Shown: one piece after another, positions 10,082 to 19,896 of the stretch
Numbering within the stretch: position 1 is the first letter of the stretch
How the letters are laid out: the number at the start of each line of letters is the position of its first letter
Source of the DNA: Haplomitrium mnioides
Lineage: Eukaryota > Marchantiophyta > Haplomitriopsida > Calobryales
Reading direction: 5' to 3'
Length of the DNA stretch: 25,886 nucleotides
NCBI GenBank assembly: GCA_049999725.1
Contig: JBNGIS010017835.1
Coordinates: 1-25,886, forward strand
Notes under the pieces: model-generated
Databases searched by the model: none
What the model saw: only the letters and a program-made list of their open reading frames with translations
Told to the model about the DNA's origin: nothing
Position numbers and translations under genes: made by a program

Positions 10082-10954
10082 ATAACAAATATCTTCTCTT
10101 TTGAAACCTATGGTTATTCGATACTCTTTTTATGAGACTCAAAGCTTAGTTTGAGAGATGTTATGTCTTTTCAACTTTGTGCCAAAAGATGTTTGTTTTA
10201 TTAAGTTGTTCAACAAAGAAGATTTGAGTATAATAAACCTTAGCAACTTGAGTTGTTAAGTAAGCCTCTATGCTTGCATAGGATCTGTTGCTTTTAGTTT
10301 GAATCCAAACCATGTCGAGAGTCAAAAAGGTGAGGAAATAGATTTGATTGTTGGTTGTGACCTTAGCATTGCATCTAGTTTTGCTATTGTTGCTTTGTAT
10401 CAAGAGCCCATTGCCAGATAAACAATATCAAGAATTGTTTTTGTTGTTTGCAAATCCTTTGCTTACCTAGGTTTTGTTCTTGTTTCTTTCAAATCTAGTT
10501 GTGACATTAGTCAAATAAAGCCAAGATATTGATGTTGTTGCTTTTGATTCTATGTTTACATAGGACCAATTATTGTTCTACTGATCTTATGCACGCATGG
10601 GATCTGTTATTGTTTTTTTAATCCTTTGCAAACAAAAAGTCCAAACTACCTTTGAAATTGAAGTTCCAATTTGTGACCTGTTGTGCGTAAATCTTGTTTT
10701 TCTCCTCTAGAAACTTTTGATTATTTCAAGTCAAAGATAAGTACTTATTTGTGAATGTTACTCAGATTCTCCTATATTTAAATTAATTTAAGTTTATTTT
10801 AATCCTTTTATAAATTTTCACCTCTACTAATCCAAACATATGTTGAAGCTCATTTGAATATTTTTAGCACCTATGGTTTTTTTTTGAAGTTCAAAACATC
10901 AACATATGTTTTACTCAACTACTTTTATCTCTTTGGTGTTTTTTGATATTGCAG
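10082..10954 (+). other. Intron of the plus gene, copy A, with three isolated palindromic cores
   Basis: The interval matches the 22475-22912 intron of copy B but is about twice as long. The acceptor TTGCAG is intact. The donor, AAAG|GTAACA in copy B, is AAAT|ATAACA here. It contains three isolated cores followed by GGATC or GGACC: CTATGCTTGCATAGG (10267-10281), CTATGTTTACATAGG (10550-10564) and CTTATGCACGCATGGG (10586-10601). Only the first has a counterpart in copy B. Confidence 0.65.
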
Positions 10955-12219
10955 TCAAATATAATCGCTTATTATTTCTTCATCATGACCAACAAATAAG
11001 AGAAAGAACAAAACTTGCAAACCATTGAAAAAAAAAATTGCTAACGGTCAAAAGTACTTAGAAATTGTTATTGATAGAATGGATAAGAAGAAAACAACTA
11101 TTCTACATTGGTGTTTGCCACCAAATAAACATTGATAAAGATTATTTGGTGGGTGTGCATGTTGTCGGTGCCTTAATACTCAATCATGCTCTTTCTTCAA
11201 GGGTTTTATTAACGTACAGAAACTTGAGAGGCGACTCCTATTTGACAATTATAATGCTCAATAGAATATTATGTGACTTTGAAGAGCCGCTGCCTTCAAC
11301 TTTGTATCTTCAGTTAGACAATATGACATGAGAGAATAAGAAATCCATCTTATTTGGATATCTTAGTCTCTTTATTACCAATAATGTTTTTCAAAAAATC
11401 AAGGTGGGAGTTTTCATAGTTGGTCATACTCATGATCAAATCGGTCAAATGTTCAACAGATTCTCGAAATGTTTTGAAACGTGTCAAAGCTTTCACGATT
11501 ATGAGTCTTAGCGAGGCACTACAACTCTCTTGTAATCCTAAACCTCACGTAACTCTTTTGATGAAAACTTGGGATTTTCTAACTTTTCTACAACATTGTC
11601 CCTCTCTGGCTCAAAAGATACAAGATATTACCTTTAATCAACAATTCAAGTTCAAGTTGAATGATTCTAATGCAAAGATTTGGAGCAAACAATTTTAAAG
11701 AGATGAATTTTGGTTATCTCTAAATGGTATTTGTCAACTCAAATGCCTACCTAAAGCGGGCACAGAAACTTTAAGCTCAATGTTGACTCCTTTCAAAGCA
11801 TATTCTGAAATCAAATGATCTCAAAAAGAAGAAAGAGAAGTTGACATCGAGAAAGTGGTCTTTGCAATAAAAGACAACATAAGTGAGAAGTGCTACAAGT
11901 TCTTTACATATTTTGATATTCAATGGTGAAATGACTTTTTCTTGCCCAACAAGAGATTGCGGCTTACATCCCTGAAAGAAAAAAATAAGAAATCAAAGCA
12001 TAATTCACCTTTCCACCTTCACAACTAGCAAATACTTGTAACGATTCTCAAAATATTCATGTAGGTTCTTAGTTTGATGCTCAAGAGGCAGAGAAAGATG
12101 TTCTAATAGAGCATATACTTTCTACATATGAAGCGATCTATGATGAAGCACCTAGACTACAAGAAGGGATTTTTACACACAACACTAGATATGGGTACAA
12201 ATTTGGCAACCTACATGGC

Positions 12220-12696
12220 GTGAAAGCCATAATGTTCATTTGTATTGTTACATCATTCGATCCAAAAGGCAAACCATTTTGGATTTCCAAAGTCTTCAAA
12301 GTTTTGTCATTTTTTGAGGAAGAACCTCCAAACCTAAAACAAGTACACGTTAAATGGTTTGCTTGTCACGATGAGAATGTATTTTTTGGACAATACTTTC
12401 TAGAAAGAATAACAACAACAAAAGGGAAACGCAAATCCATGTTACATATTGATGTACTTGATGTAACACATCTCACAATTTTGTCTTTTGATTTTCTTCT
12501 CACACAAAAAAACCAATTGAGAAAAACCATTCTAGCTACCATAAAATCAATTTTTTTTAGTACAAAAGACAAAAAGCAGTCAATTGTAATGTGTTTGAAA
12601 GAGATTCAATCAATTGTTGTTAACACTAAGGCAGATCTTATTAATCTTGATGAATCTTCTGAAGTTGAATCCAAAGAAGTTGACACAAGTGACTAA
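12220..12696 (+). CDS. Open C-terminal module of the DDE-like protein (copy A)
   Basis: This 158-codon frame is the longest lesion-free piece of the element and is the C-terminal part of the copy A plus-gene product, not a separate gene. It holds a compact domain with FWISKVFKVLSF, HVKWFACHDENVFFGQYF and HIDVLDVTHLTILSFDFLL, followed by an acidic tail ending EVDTSD. Copy B has the same domain with WVSKVLNVFSF and AQWFACLVEVEFSGQYF and the end MSD. The W.....V and W(F/Y) spacing resembles the small beta-rich module that follows the GHTHED domain in relatives. A chromatin-reader-like role is a guess. Confidence 0.5.
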   Translation: MKAIMFICIVTSFDPKGKPFWISKVFKVLSFFEEEPPNLKQVHVKWFACHDENVFFGQYFLERITTTKGKRKSMLHIDVLDVTHLTILSFDFLLTQKNQLRKTILATIKSIFFSTKDKKQSIVMCLKEIQSIVVNTKADLINLDESSEVESKEVDTSD

Positions 12697-12805
12697 AGTC
12701 ATTTAAGAACCTCATTTTATATTGCATACTTTGAGTTGTTGGATGTGAAGATCATACAACTTGTGAAAACATGAAAACATAAAGCAACATATATGATGGA
12801 ATATG

Positions 12806-12808
<3 letters not shown>

Positions 12809-12850
<42 letters not shown>
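12809..12850. repeat. (TC)n microsatellite, left of gap
   Basis: An uninterrupted TC dinucleotide run borders the N block. A matching CT run continues at 13251-13291, so the gap most likely lies inside one long (CT)n tract. Confidence 0.95.
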
Positions 12851-13250
12851 NNNNNNNNNNNNNNNNNNNNNNNNNNNNNNNNNNNNNNNNNNNNNNNNNN
12901 NNNNNNNNNNNNNNNNNNNNNNNNNNNNNNNNNNNNNNNNNNNNNNNNNNNNNNNNNNNNNNNNNNNNNNNNNNNNNNNNNNNNNNNNNNNNNNNNNNNN
13001 NNNNNNNNNNNNNNNNNNNNNNNNNNNNNNNNNNNNNNNNNNNNNNNNNNNNNNNNNNNNNNNNNNNNNNNNNNNNNNNNNNNNNNNNNNNNNNNNNNNN
13101 NNNNNNNNNNNNNNNNNNNNNNNNNNNNNNNNNNNNNNNNNNNNNNNNNNNNNNNNNNNNNNNNNNNNNNNNNNNNNNNNNNNNNNNNNNNNNNNNNNNN
13201 NNNNNNNNNNNNNNNNNNNNNNNNNNNNNNNNNNNNNNNNNNNNNNNNNN
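12851..13250. other. Assembly gap (400 N)
   Basis: Exactly 400 unknown bases between two CT runs. The round number suggests an estimated or default gap size. Reading frames spanning it consist only of SL or RE repeats and undetermined residues and are artefacts. Confidence 0.98.

Positions 13251-13291
<41 letters not shown>
13251..13291. repeat. (CT)n microsatellite, right of gap
   Basis: Continuation of the CT tract, decaying rightward into CACTCTCACACTCTC. It lies inside the proposed copia LTR. Confidence 0.95.
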
Positions 13292-13297
<6 letters not shown>

Positions 13298-13849
13298 ACA
13301 CTCTCATGAATGTATGAGTAATCTCAATGTATGAATGTACAATCTCATATGTTATCAAGGTAATGTGCCAATCATATAAGATTAGCACTAGCCCTAATCC
13401 TAATCATACACACGAATCATAGGTTAAGAACTAATCTTATATTAGTCTAATTATCTTGCTAGATGTAGTATACCACTCCCCCTTGGTTATAACATGGGGA
13501 ATGTTGCAACCACATGTAAGATAAATGTAAAACCTATGACAAAATATCACCAACACTACAAAATAAATCCATATGAATTATAAAGATGTTGTCTCATTAA
13601 AACTCTCTCATACTTTTGCAAGGGAAAAAGTATAACCACCAAGTATAAATGGATATGTATGTCATAAAGTGACCAAAAAGAGAGAAGAAATAATAAGAGA
13701 GTCATCTGTAGGCCAAATAGATAACCAAAAACAATAATCATATAATGCTTGGAAAAACGCCATGAGTAGAGTATAAAATGAAGATATATCAGAGACAAAA
13801 ATAACAATGTCGACTAGAGAAGGAAATAATAATTGATGAAGTCACGATA

Positions 13850-15780
13850 ATAATGTCAATAATCTCCGTAAACCAAAAGAATGACAAAAATGCTGGTGCA
13901 GTACTAGAGATAAAGCCTTCATAAAAATATCGGTAATGTTTTCTTTACCACAGATAACCTGCATAAGAATAGTGTCATCATGTTGCTCATGGGTGAAGAA
14001 AAACATTGGTGCAATGTGTTTAATTTAGTCTCCTTTACAAAAACCCTATGAGACTTGTTGTACACATGTCAAGTTATCTTCAAAAATAACAATCGAGTCA
14101 CATATACAAGATAAGCCACAATGTAAACAAACATAATCAAGCATCCTTCGTAGGTATAGGCACTTCCTACTTACTTCATACAGAGCTATAATCTTTGCAT
14201 GGTTTAAGGATATATAGGTCAAAGATTGCTTTGTACTCTTCTATAATATAGCTATAGAGCCACTTAGGAATACATAACCGGTTTGGGTTTTAGCATCATC
14301 AAAATCCAAAAGATATCCTGCATCCACATAGCCGGTAAAGATTTGATCCACATTATTTGGGAAAAATAGTCCCAAGTCAATTGTGCCTTGTAAGTATATG
14401 AAATTACGCTTGATATCATTCCAATGCCTTATAGTAGGTTGTGAACTATGTCTTGCAAGCAAGTTCATTGCAAAGTAAGAATCAAGGCATGTTTGATTAG
14501 TAAAATGCATAAGAGCTCCTATAGCAGAGAGATATGGTATCTCAGATCCAAGGATTGGCTCTATGTCTTTCCTTTTTCGAAAAATATCTTTTTCTCTATA
14601 TAGTATTCTTATCTCCATACGTGATGTTACTAGATGATATTTATCCATATTAAATTGTTTTAGGATTTTCTTAGTGTAAGTACTCTGATGCATCAATATG
14701 CCATCATCGAGATACTCAAATTGTAATCCTAAACAATAATTGGTCTTACTAATATCCTTCATATCAAAAGTTTTCTTAAGCATAGAAATAGTCTACTCAA
14801 GTAAGGATTGGCGAGTAAAAAGATTTATATCATCAATATATATTGTGACAATTATAAATTCTTTATCAACATTCTTGATGAATAAACTTGGTGCAACGTC
14901 ATCAACGTGAAAACCCATGGCTATCATCTCCTCATGAAATCTATGATGCCATATTCGACCACTCTATTTAAGTCCATAAATAGATCGAAAGATCTGGACT
15001 ACATATCCATCCTTGGCTAGAGGCATGGATTGATGCAAAGAGAGGACAATAGATCTTTTCTCTCTAGGCTGCATCTCATGAACTGTAGGTTCGAACCCAA
15101 TACTACTACCACTAGGTTTAATGATGGTCGATGGTAAAGAAGTAGATAGGTCACTAGATGGTTTACGCTTAGTGACATTCTCCCTGTGAATATGATAGAC
15201 ATTCCTTGCAAAAACCTTTGGGAGAGCTTTCATATAGATTAGGGTATCTAATAGCCCATATAGGTATGTTGTTACAACATCCATCTGATGAGTAATGAGC
15301 TCATGTCATAGGGAAAAGCCTACTAGAAACCGGTATGTGATAGCATCCATAACTGGGGCGTATGTGAGATCGAAGTCTCTCCCAGGTATTTGTGTATAGC
15401 CTTTGGCTACAAGAGATACCTTATATCTGACAACTTTTCCTTTTTCATTTCACTTCTTCACAAAGATCCACTTATATCCGATTAAATAGGCATCAGAGAG
15501 AATAAGGACTAAAGCTCCAAATACCTTTCTCTCTATCATGGAATCAAGTTATGAATCCATTGCCTTTTTCCACTCTATCCGATCAGAGTTGTCCGCAACT
15601 TCTTTGATAGACCTAGAAGTAGGTGGTGTATTAGATATAATATGTGAAACTAGGAATGCGAAATGATCATCGATGTCTACACTCTATCTTTGCCATATAA
15701 CCCCTATATCCATATAGCAGATCGAGACCTCTTGATTATCAAGGTATTCTAATAGAGAGATAGTCGGATGAGATAGTAAA
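13850..15780 (-). mobile_element. Ty1/copia retrotransposon, reverse transcriptase and RNase H part, decayed
   Basis: Read leftward the order is: end of the integrase-RT linker (SRSIKEVADNSDRIEWKKAM, about 15610); the RT start (YKWIFVKK, GRDFDLTYAPVMDAIT); MDVVTTYLYG (from 15284); YGLK; the catalytic YIDD (14840-14829); YCLGLQFEYL and HQSTYTKKIL; the RNase H region RHWNDIKRNFIYLQGTIDLG and TGYVFLSG (14241-14783); then IKHIAPMFFFTHEQ near 14020. This order and these motifs define copia rather than gypsy. Gag, protease and most of integrase are missing, so the element is truncated at its 5' side near 15780, where unrelated repeat sequence begins. In-frame stops and shifts show that it is dead. 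Confidence 0.88.
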
Positions 15781-15782
15781 GA

Positions 15783-15890
15783 ACAGCCGCTACTTTGAAC
15801 TAGGAACTGCTACTAAGTTCCTATTTCACTTGGTAGTCAAAAATATTATTTTTTGTGATTTGGTATTGAAAAACATCAATTTTATGTTTG
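15783..15890 (+). repeat. Plus-strand copy of the repeat end also found at 1-147
   Basis: Starts AACAGCCGCTACTTTGAAC and aligns with the minus strand of the first 147 bases of the window for about 100 bp. It starts where the copia coding region stops, so this boundary probably marks the junction that truncated the copia element. Confidence 0.5.
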
Positions 15891-16163
15891 TGATATTTTT
15901 TTGGTAAAGAAAATTGTTTTTTAGAAATCTAAATTGCGTATTTTACATTGAGATTATATTTTAAAAATTTCTTTATAGAGAACACCTTAGAAAACAAGCA
16001 TTTTGGTTATTGAAATATTTTATTAAAACCTCACACTATTGTAAATACACTAAATTCATCAAAAATTAAATTAAACATATATCTTTTTATGAAAAAAAAT
16101 GATATGTAAACGTGGATGTCTAGTCGAGTATGGACTTTGAACCAGACTGTGAGCATCGTAGAT
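15891..16163. other. AT-rich spacer, no gene recognised
   Basis: Long A/T stretches without open frames. The last 40 bases contain one or two decayed units leading into the 37-bp array. Confidence 0.5.
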
Positions 16164-16495
16164 GTTAAATCCTAAGCAAGCATAGACCCCAAACTAGAAC
16201 CCTAAAGCTTATGCATGTATAGACTCCGAACAAGAATCTTAAAGACTATGCATGCTTAGACTCTGAACAAGAACAATAAAGCTATGCACATATGGATTTT
16301 GAACTAGAACCCTAAAGCATATGTATGCCAAGACTCTAAACAAGGATTCTAAAGCCTATGGATACATAGACTTTGAATGAGAACCCTTTGGTTTATACGT
16401 GCATGGACTCTAAACAAGAACCTTAAAGCTCATGCGCACATAGACTCTGAACGAGAACCAGAAAGCGTATGTTTGCATAGACTCTAAACAAGAAC
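16164..16495. repeat. 37-bp minisatellite with palindromic core, nine units
   Basis: Nine units start at 16164, 16201, 16238, 16275, 16311, 16348, 16385, 16422 and 16459. All are 37 bp except the fourth, which is 36 bp. Each has CCTAAAGC-like sequence, a core such as TATGCATGTATAGACT or CATGCGCACATAGACT, then CTGAACAAGAAC. Since 37 is not a multiple of three, it cannot be a conserved coding repeat. It lies downstream of the stop of the copy B methyltransferase gene, but also at about the distance from the copy A plus-gene stop, minus the copia, that the 52-bp array has in copy B. Its owner is therefore ambiguous. Confidence 0.9.
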
Positions 16496-16733
16496 CTAAG
16501 GCCTGAGTGGCCAAAGATTGCAAGAGCTCATGTGCACATGGACTCCAAGCCCATGTGCACAAGAACTCCAAACCATTCTTGTACTAGCAATTGACTCCAA
16601 ACCATTCTTAGATGCACCAAATTGAATCGTGATGAAAAGACTTGAAATGGATTGAGAGTGCAACAAGTTGAAACTTTAGCAAATAAAATATTGAAGAAAA
16701 AAATTATTAATAATTTTTTTTTCAAATAGATGA
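16496..16733. other. 3' flank of the copy B methyltransferase gene
   Basis: Two further cores, CATGTGCACATGGACTCC and CCCATGTGCAC, lie at about 16530-16561, followed by AT-rich sequence. This probably includes the 3' UTR of the minus-strand gene. No polyadenylation site can be assigned with confidence. Confidence 0.4.
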
Positions 16734-17353
16734 TCAGGCTCTATCCTCCTCGGAAGGAATTTTCTCATCTAAATCCAAAGGCTGAGCATTTGCAGCCACT
16801 AAAGAGTCATGTTGAGACTTTCCAGTCCCAGATATTGCGATAGAATCACTAGTAGCACCTGCAGTACTAGGAAGAATAGGTTCCTTGTAGTATACATAAA
16901 CTATCTGTGACTCAGTCACATCGGATAGCAAGAAAGCCATCGTCAAAACCCTCTGAGGAATGTAGATAGATTGACGTCTATCATATTCCACCATGATGGA
17001 GTTTCGCATCAGCTTTAAAGCACAGACAAGGCCTTTGCCAAACCTAGAGCAAAGATCTAAGATCCAATCCTGCTTTGTTGACAAATAGTTGATGAAAAAA
17101 TTGTAAAGAGGATGTGACTTTTGATAAACATTGACATGAGCATCATTCTTGAATGTTTAAGTTTGGCAGAAACCACAAGACAACTAAAATCACCATGCAT
17201 GATTTGCCAAGGAAGTCCAGTCGCAAGAGCATGCTGCAAATTAAAAAGCCTCATGCCCCTCTTCCCTTCTTTGTCCAGTAAGTAGCCCACAGTCCAATAT
17301 TCGTGGGAATGTGTGATTTTGGAACTACCAAAATGATGAATGTTGCTTTTGTC
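16734..17353 (-). other. Exon 4: SAM-binding motif I of the methyltransferase (copy B)
   Basis: After an acceptor (TTTTTACAAG) the exon reads EYWTVGYLLDKEGKRGMRLF, then after a one-base shift HPLYNFFINYLS, WILDLCSRFGKGLVCAL and IMVEYDRRQSIYIPQRV. This is the C-terminal signature of type II-like N4/N6 methylases: a conserved HP, a loop with D.F.GxG (here DLCSRFGKG), and an acidic residue (VEYD) that should bind the ribose of SAM. The tail after IPQRV is Ser/Ala/Glu-rich and ends at the stop at 16734-16736. The usual first Gly of FxGxG is replaced (SRFGKG), which may or may not impair SAM binding. Confidence 0.78.
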
Positions 17354-17451
17354 CTTGTAAAAAGAAAATAAAAAAAATCAAACATTGTAATCAAAGTGCA
17401 GGAAAAGTAAAAAAAAGAAATTAAAAACTAAAAAATCAAAGAACAACTTAC

Positions 17452-17855
17452 TAGATGTCGTAGTCGATTGCACAACAAACTTCCGAAAGGGCATTCCCAA
17501 CGATGCCAAATTGTTGCGATGAGTGTATAATAACAGAAGACCAAAACTGCGGCATTGTAATTTTTGCAAAAGATGAAACCATGACAAAAATGTCATCTTT
17601 TGAAAATGGTTCATAATCGTTATTCTGGCAGTCTTTAAGGTTGTAACCGTAAGGAATATCCGCAATAGCCAAAGTGAAACACCTAGATTTCACAAATTCC
17701 TTTAATTGTCAAGCATTGGCCTCCCCACGGACTTGGTAAAATGCCACGTTGAGACCATTGACATAGGACATTAAGTCCTCGTCATCGTCTCTTACAACTC
17801 CTTCAGTTGTAAGAGATACAACACCACTTTGTTGCCTTGATTTCCACTCTTTAGC
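17452..17855 (-). other. Exon 3: catalytic motif IV of the methyltransferase (copy B)
   Basis: The exon follows a T/C-rich tract ending TTGCCAAAAG and is open apart from one TGA at 17709-17711. It encodes an acidic linker (VVRDDDEDLMSYV), then FTLAIADIPYGYNLKD with the catalytic tetrad DIPY (codons at 17660-17649), then FSKDDIF and WSSVIIHSSQQFGIVG, which fits the strand-helix pattern following DPPY in amino-methyltransferases. The first Pro of D-P-P-Y is Ile here. The exon ends at CTA|GTAAGT. Confidence 0.78.
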
Positions 17856-18042
17856 CTTTTGGCAATGAAGAAGAAAAGTTGGAGGATAAGAAATGAGAGT
17901 GGGAGCCTAGTCCTGATCTTTTTTGACCTTTTGCAGCTATTGTCAATTTCTTAGCGAGATGATGTTTGAAAGTTTTGTCCCTCTACACAAAGAAAAAACA
18001 AAAAACATTATATGGAGACAAAAAAATTATATGCTAGAGAGG

Positions 18043-18114
18043 GACACTGAATTCTATGCGTGCATGGACTTTGTTGTCCCTATGCATTTGGGCTACGAAG
18101 TCTATGCGCGCATG
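18043..18114. repeat. 24-bp minisatellite, three units, intron 2 of the copy B minus gene
   Basis: Three exact 24-bp units start at 18043, 18067 and 18091; cores are CTATGCGTGCATG, CTATGCATTTG and CTATGCGCGCATG. It occupies the same intron as the 5455-5685 array in copy A, with fewer units. Confidence 0.88.
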
Positions 18115-18759
18115 GACTCTAAACCTATTTTATGAAAACAAAGGACAACTTAAAATGAATTCACTGCAACTCCATAGAAATGAATGTGATGTGAAAATAA
18201 GAATTTACCAAAAGCTTATTGAGGCTTGAATAGAAAGTAGCCATCTTGGACTCCTTACTATAGAGAGGGTACTCTTCTATTGCCTCCTCCCAAGTACTGT
18301 TGGAAAACCTCTGAAAAAAAACTTTAAACCATAACAGCCAAAACTTTATATCTCTCCACCTCCCGAGACATTTTTCCTATTGAAAGCTCTCCAGCTTTCA
18401 CTCACTTCAAAACTAAAATCTTTACTTCGTCAGGAAGACCCTGAAGGGACCTCCAAGGTGTCTACTTCATGTCCTCTATTCTGAGAGATCCCTTGGCCTT
18501 TGGCTTTTAGCCTTTGACTGTATTCTTTTCCCACATAAAAGAATGCTTTGTTATAGATCCCAGAGCTCTCCAATTCTGAAGGCTAGTTGGAACCAGCTGT
18601 CTTGAGAAGTTTCGGTCTTCTCAAGTGTTGACTTTGGCTTTATCTCCAAGGTTGTCAACACCAACTCTCTTTTCAAATTTTTGGTTAATACCATCCTACT
18701 CTCTACAAATCTTTGATGCAAATATTTGACCTTCTGAATAGAGGTCATTTCCAGCCTGT

Positions 18760-19125
18760 ACCTTTGGTCGTAGTTGTCATTAGTAGCAAAAATAAATTCC
18801 TCTGTTGGTGCAGGGCCCAAATAGACATAACAATTGTAGAGCAATAATGCTAGATTCTTTGCTCTATATTTTGTGATTAATAGCTGCCTTGCTATAGCAT
18901 TGTGATTGCCTCTTGCAATCTCGTAGCGATATTTGTTAGGGTTCTTAATATCGAACTCAAACTTGTCTTTTAACCCATACTTTATGTCAACAACAATAAT
19001 AAAAAAAACTATGGTCATACTTGTTTGTGAGCATTCTCTACGCCAAAAGCTCAACAAAATCTTCATTCAACCTTCTAGTATGGAATAGACCCAAGTTGTC
19101 CATTCTAGGTTTAGGTAAATTCAAA
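18760..19125 (-). other. ParB-like domain region in exon 2 (copy B)
   Basis: The segment reads MDNLGLFHTRRLNEDFVELL, then MLTNKYDH, IIVVDIKYGLKD, then YEIARGNHNAIARQLL (GNH codons at 18910-18902), then CYVYLGPAPTEEFIFATNDN. The order (a residue-pair list, 'EDFVELLA..M..N', a beta strand, then G-N-H-x-x-x-A) follows the ParB/Spo0J N-terminal fold, where GxHR binds nucleotide. The His is kept but the following Arg is Asn. Downstream are the Glu/Lys-rich helix MTSIQKVKYLHQRFVES and a conserved linker. A ParB-like assignment is a pattern judgement, not a search result. Confidence 0.55.
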
Positions 19126-19781
19126 TTCTCCAGCCTTATTGTGATTGTTTCTTTACGAACTTTGCATCGCTGGATTGCAAAATCTCTTATTTTGTTTTTG
19201 TCTTCCTCAAATACTGCTTGAGGGTCCACTTGCTCCCTTTCTTGGAGAGTTCGCAACCTCTTATAGAATTGCCTTTTAACTCTTGATGTTGGAGCCTGAA
19301 CTCGCTTCAGATCTACTTCCTACCCAAAGTTTCTTGGTAATAAAGACAAAAGAGCAACAGAAGATGACTTTGCTGTAGATTTCAAGGAGGTTGGCTCCTC
19401 CTCAATGATTAGTGTTGGAACATGCTTTTTCTTCTTGGCAGCCAGCTTCTTCTTTTTTGGAGCCTTAGCTGGTTCAACCTCCTTTCTTTTCTTTTGGGCA
19501 GAAGTGCCTGTCGCGTGAATTGAGAATGTTGTCTTGCTCGGATGCAACACTAGTGCTTGAATATTGATGCATGGCTTGGGCTTCAGAATCTTGATGTGGA
19601 TGGCAAGCTTGATGAAATCGCTCTCGACACGCTTCGCGTCTCTATAGTTATCCACGAAATTTGCCAAAAATTGAGTGAACTGAAAACAAAACAAAAAAAA
19701 TTAAGTATAAGTACAAGTGTAAGACTCAACATTCACTACGCGTAGTGATTCTAATAACATTATGTACGTGCACTGCACAAA

Positions 19782-19896
19782 GGAGTCCATATGCATATGG
19801 ACTCCCAAGTCCATGCGCGCTTGGATTCTCAAGTCCATACGCGCTTGGACTCCCAAGTCCATGCGCACATGAACCTCGAGACTCTATACTCGCATG
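19782..19896. repeat. 24-bp minisatellite, intron 1 of the copy B minus gene
   Basis: Four near-exact units (19800-19823, 19824-19847, 19848-19871, 19872-19896) follow a partial unit. Cores include CCATGCGCGCTTG, CCATACGCGCTTG and CCATGCGCACATG. The array lies inside the 19680-19960 intron. The matching copy A intron holds an array with the same unit. Confidence 0.88.

Larger units (their letters stand above)
8361..12696 (+). pseudogene. Copy A of the DDE-transposase-like (DUF7869-type) gene
   Basis: Exon 1 starts at the ATG at 8361 (MARVFKGKKRLELQDSF) and runs to about 10081. Exon 2 starts at 10955 after TTGCAG and ends at the stop at 12694-12696, so it is 1742 bp, as in copy B. Visible in order: the 30-bp repeat region; an Asp/Ser-rich linker; the Cys patch CCQNNCCHC; NVKIPKRNRFVVCNSCKEIK; then in exon 2 IDRMDKKKTTI, LYLQLDN, VGHTHDQIGQMF and a C-terminal module (12220-12696) that is fully open. 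The DMDQ-KT / LQLDN / GHTHED triad is what I recall for plant, oomycete and animal DUF7869 proteins with a transposase-like fold. Many frameshifts and TGA codons (9574, 11329) plus loss of the exon 1 donor (GT to AT at 10082-10083) make it a pseudogene. Confidence 0.75.
12740..13475 (-). mobile_element. 3' LTR of a minus-strand copia element, interrupted by the gap
   Basis: On the minus strand a polypurine tract reading AACCAAGGGGGAG is followed by TGGTATACTAC, where a copia 3' LTR is expected to begin with TG (13475). The LTR then runs leftward through a GA-repeat stretch (CT on the plus strand) and the 400-N gap to somewhere near 12740, where homology to copy B resumes. The far end is not sharply defined; a CCAACA near 12738-12743 is a candidate terminus. 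Confidence 0.5.

Noticed and set aside
12712-13317. Long ORFs of RE or SL repeats flanking X residues on both strands
   Set aside because: They are translations of the CT/GA microsatellite joined through 400 N and have no coding meaning.
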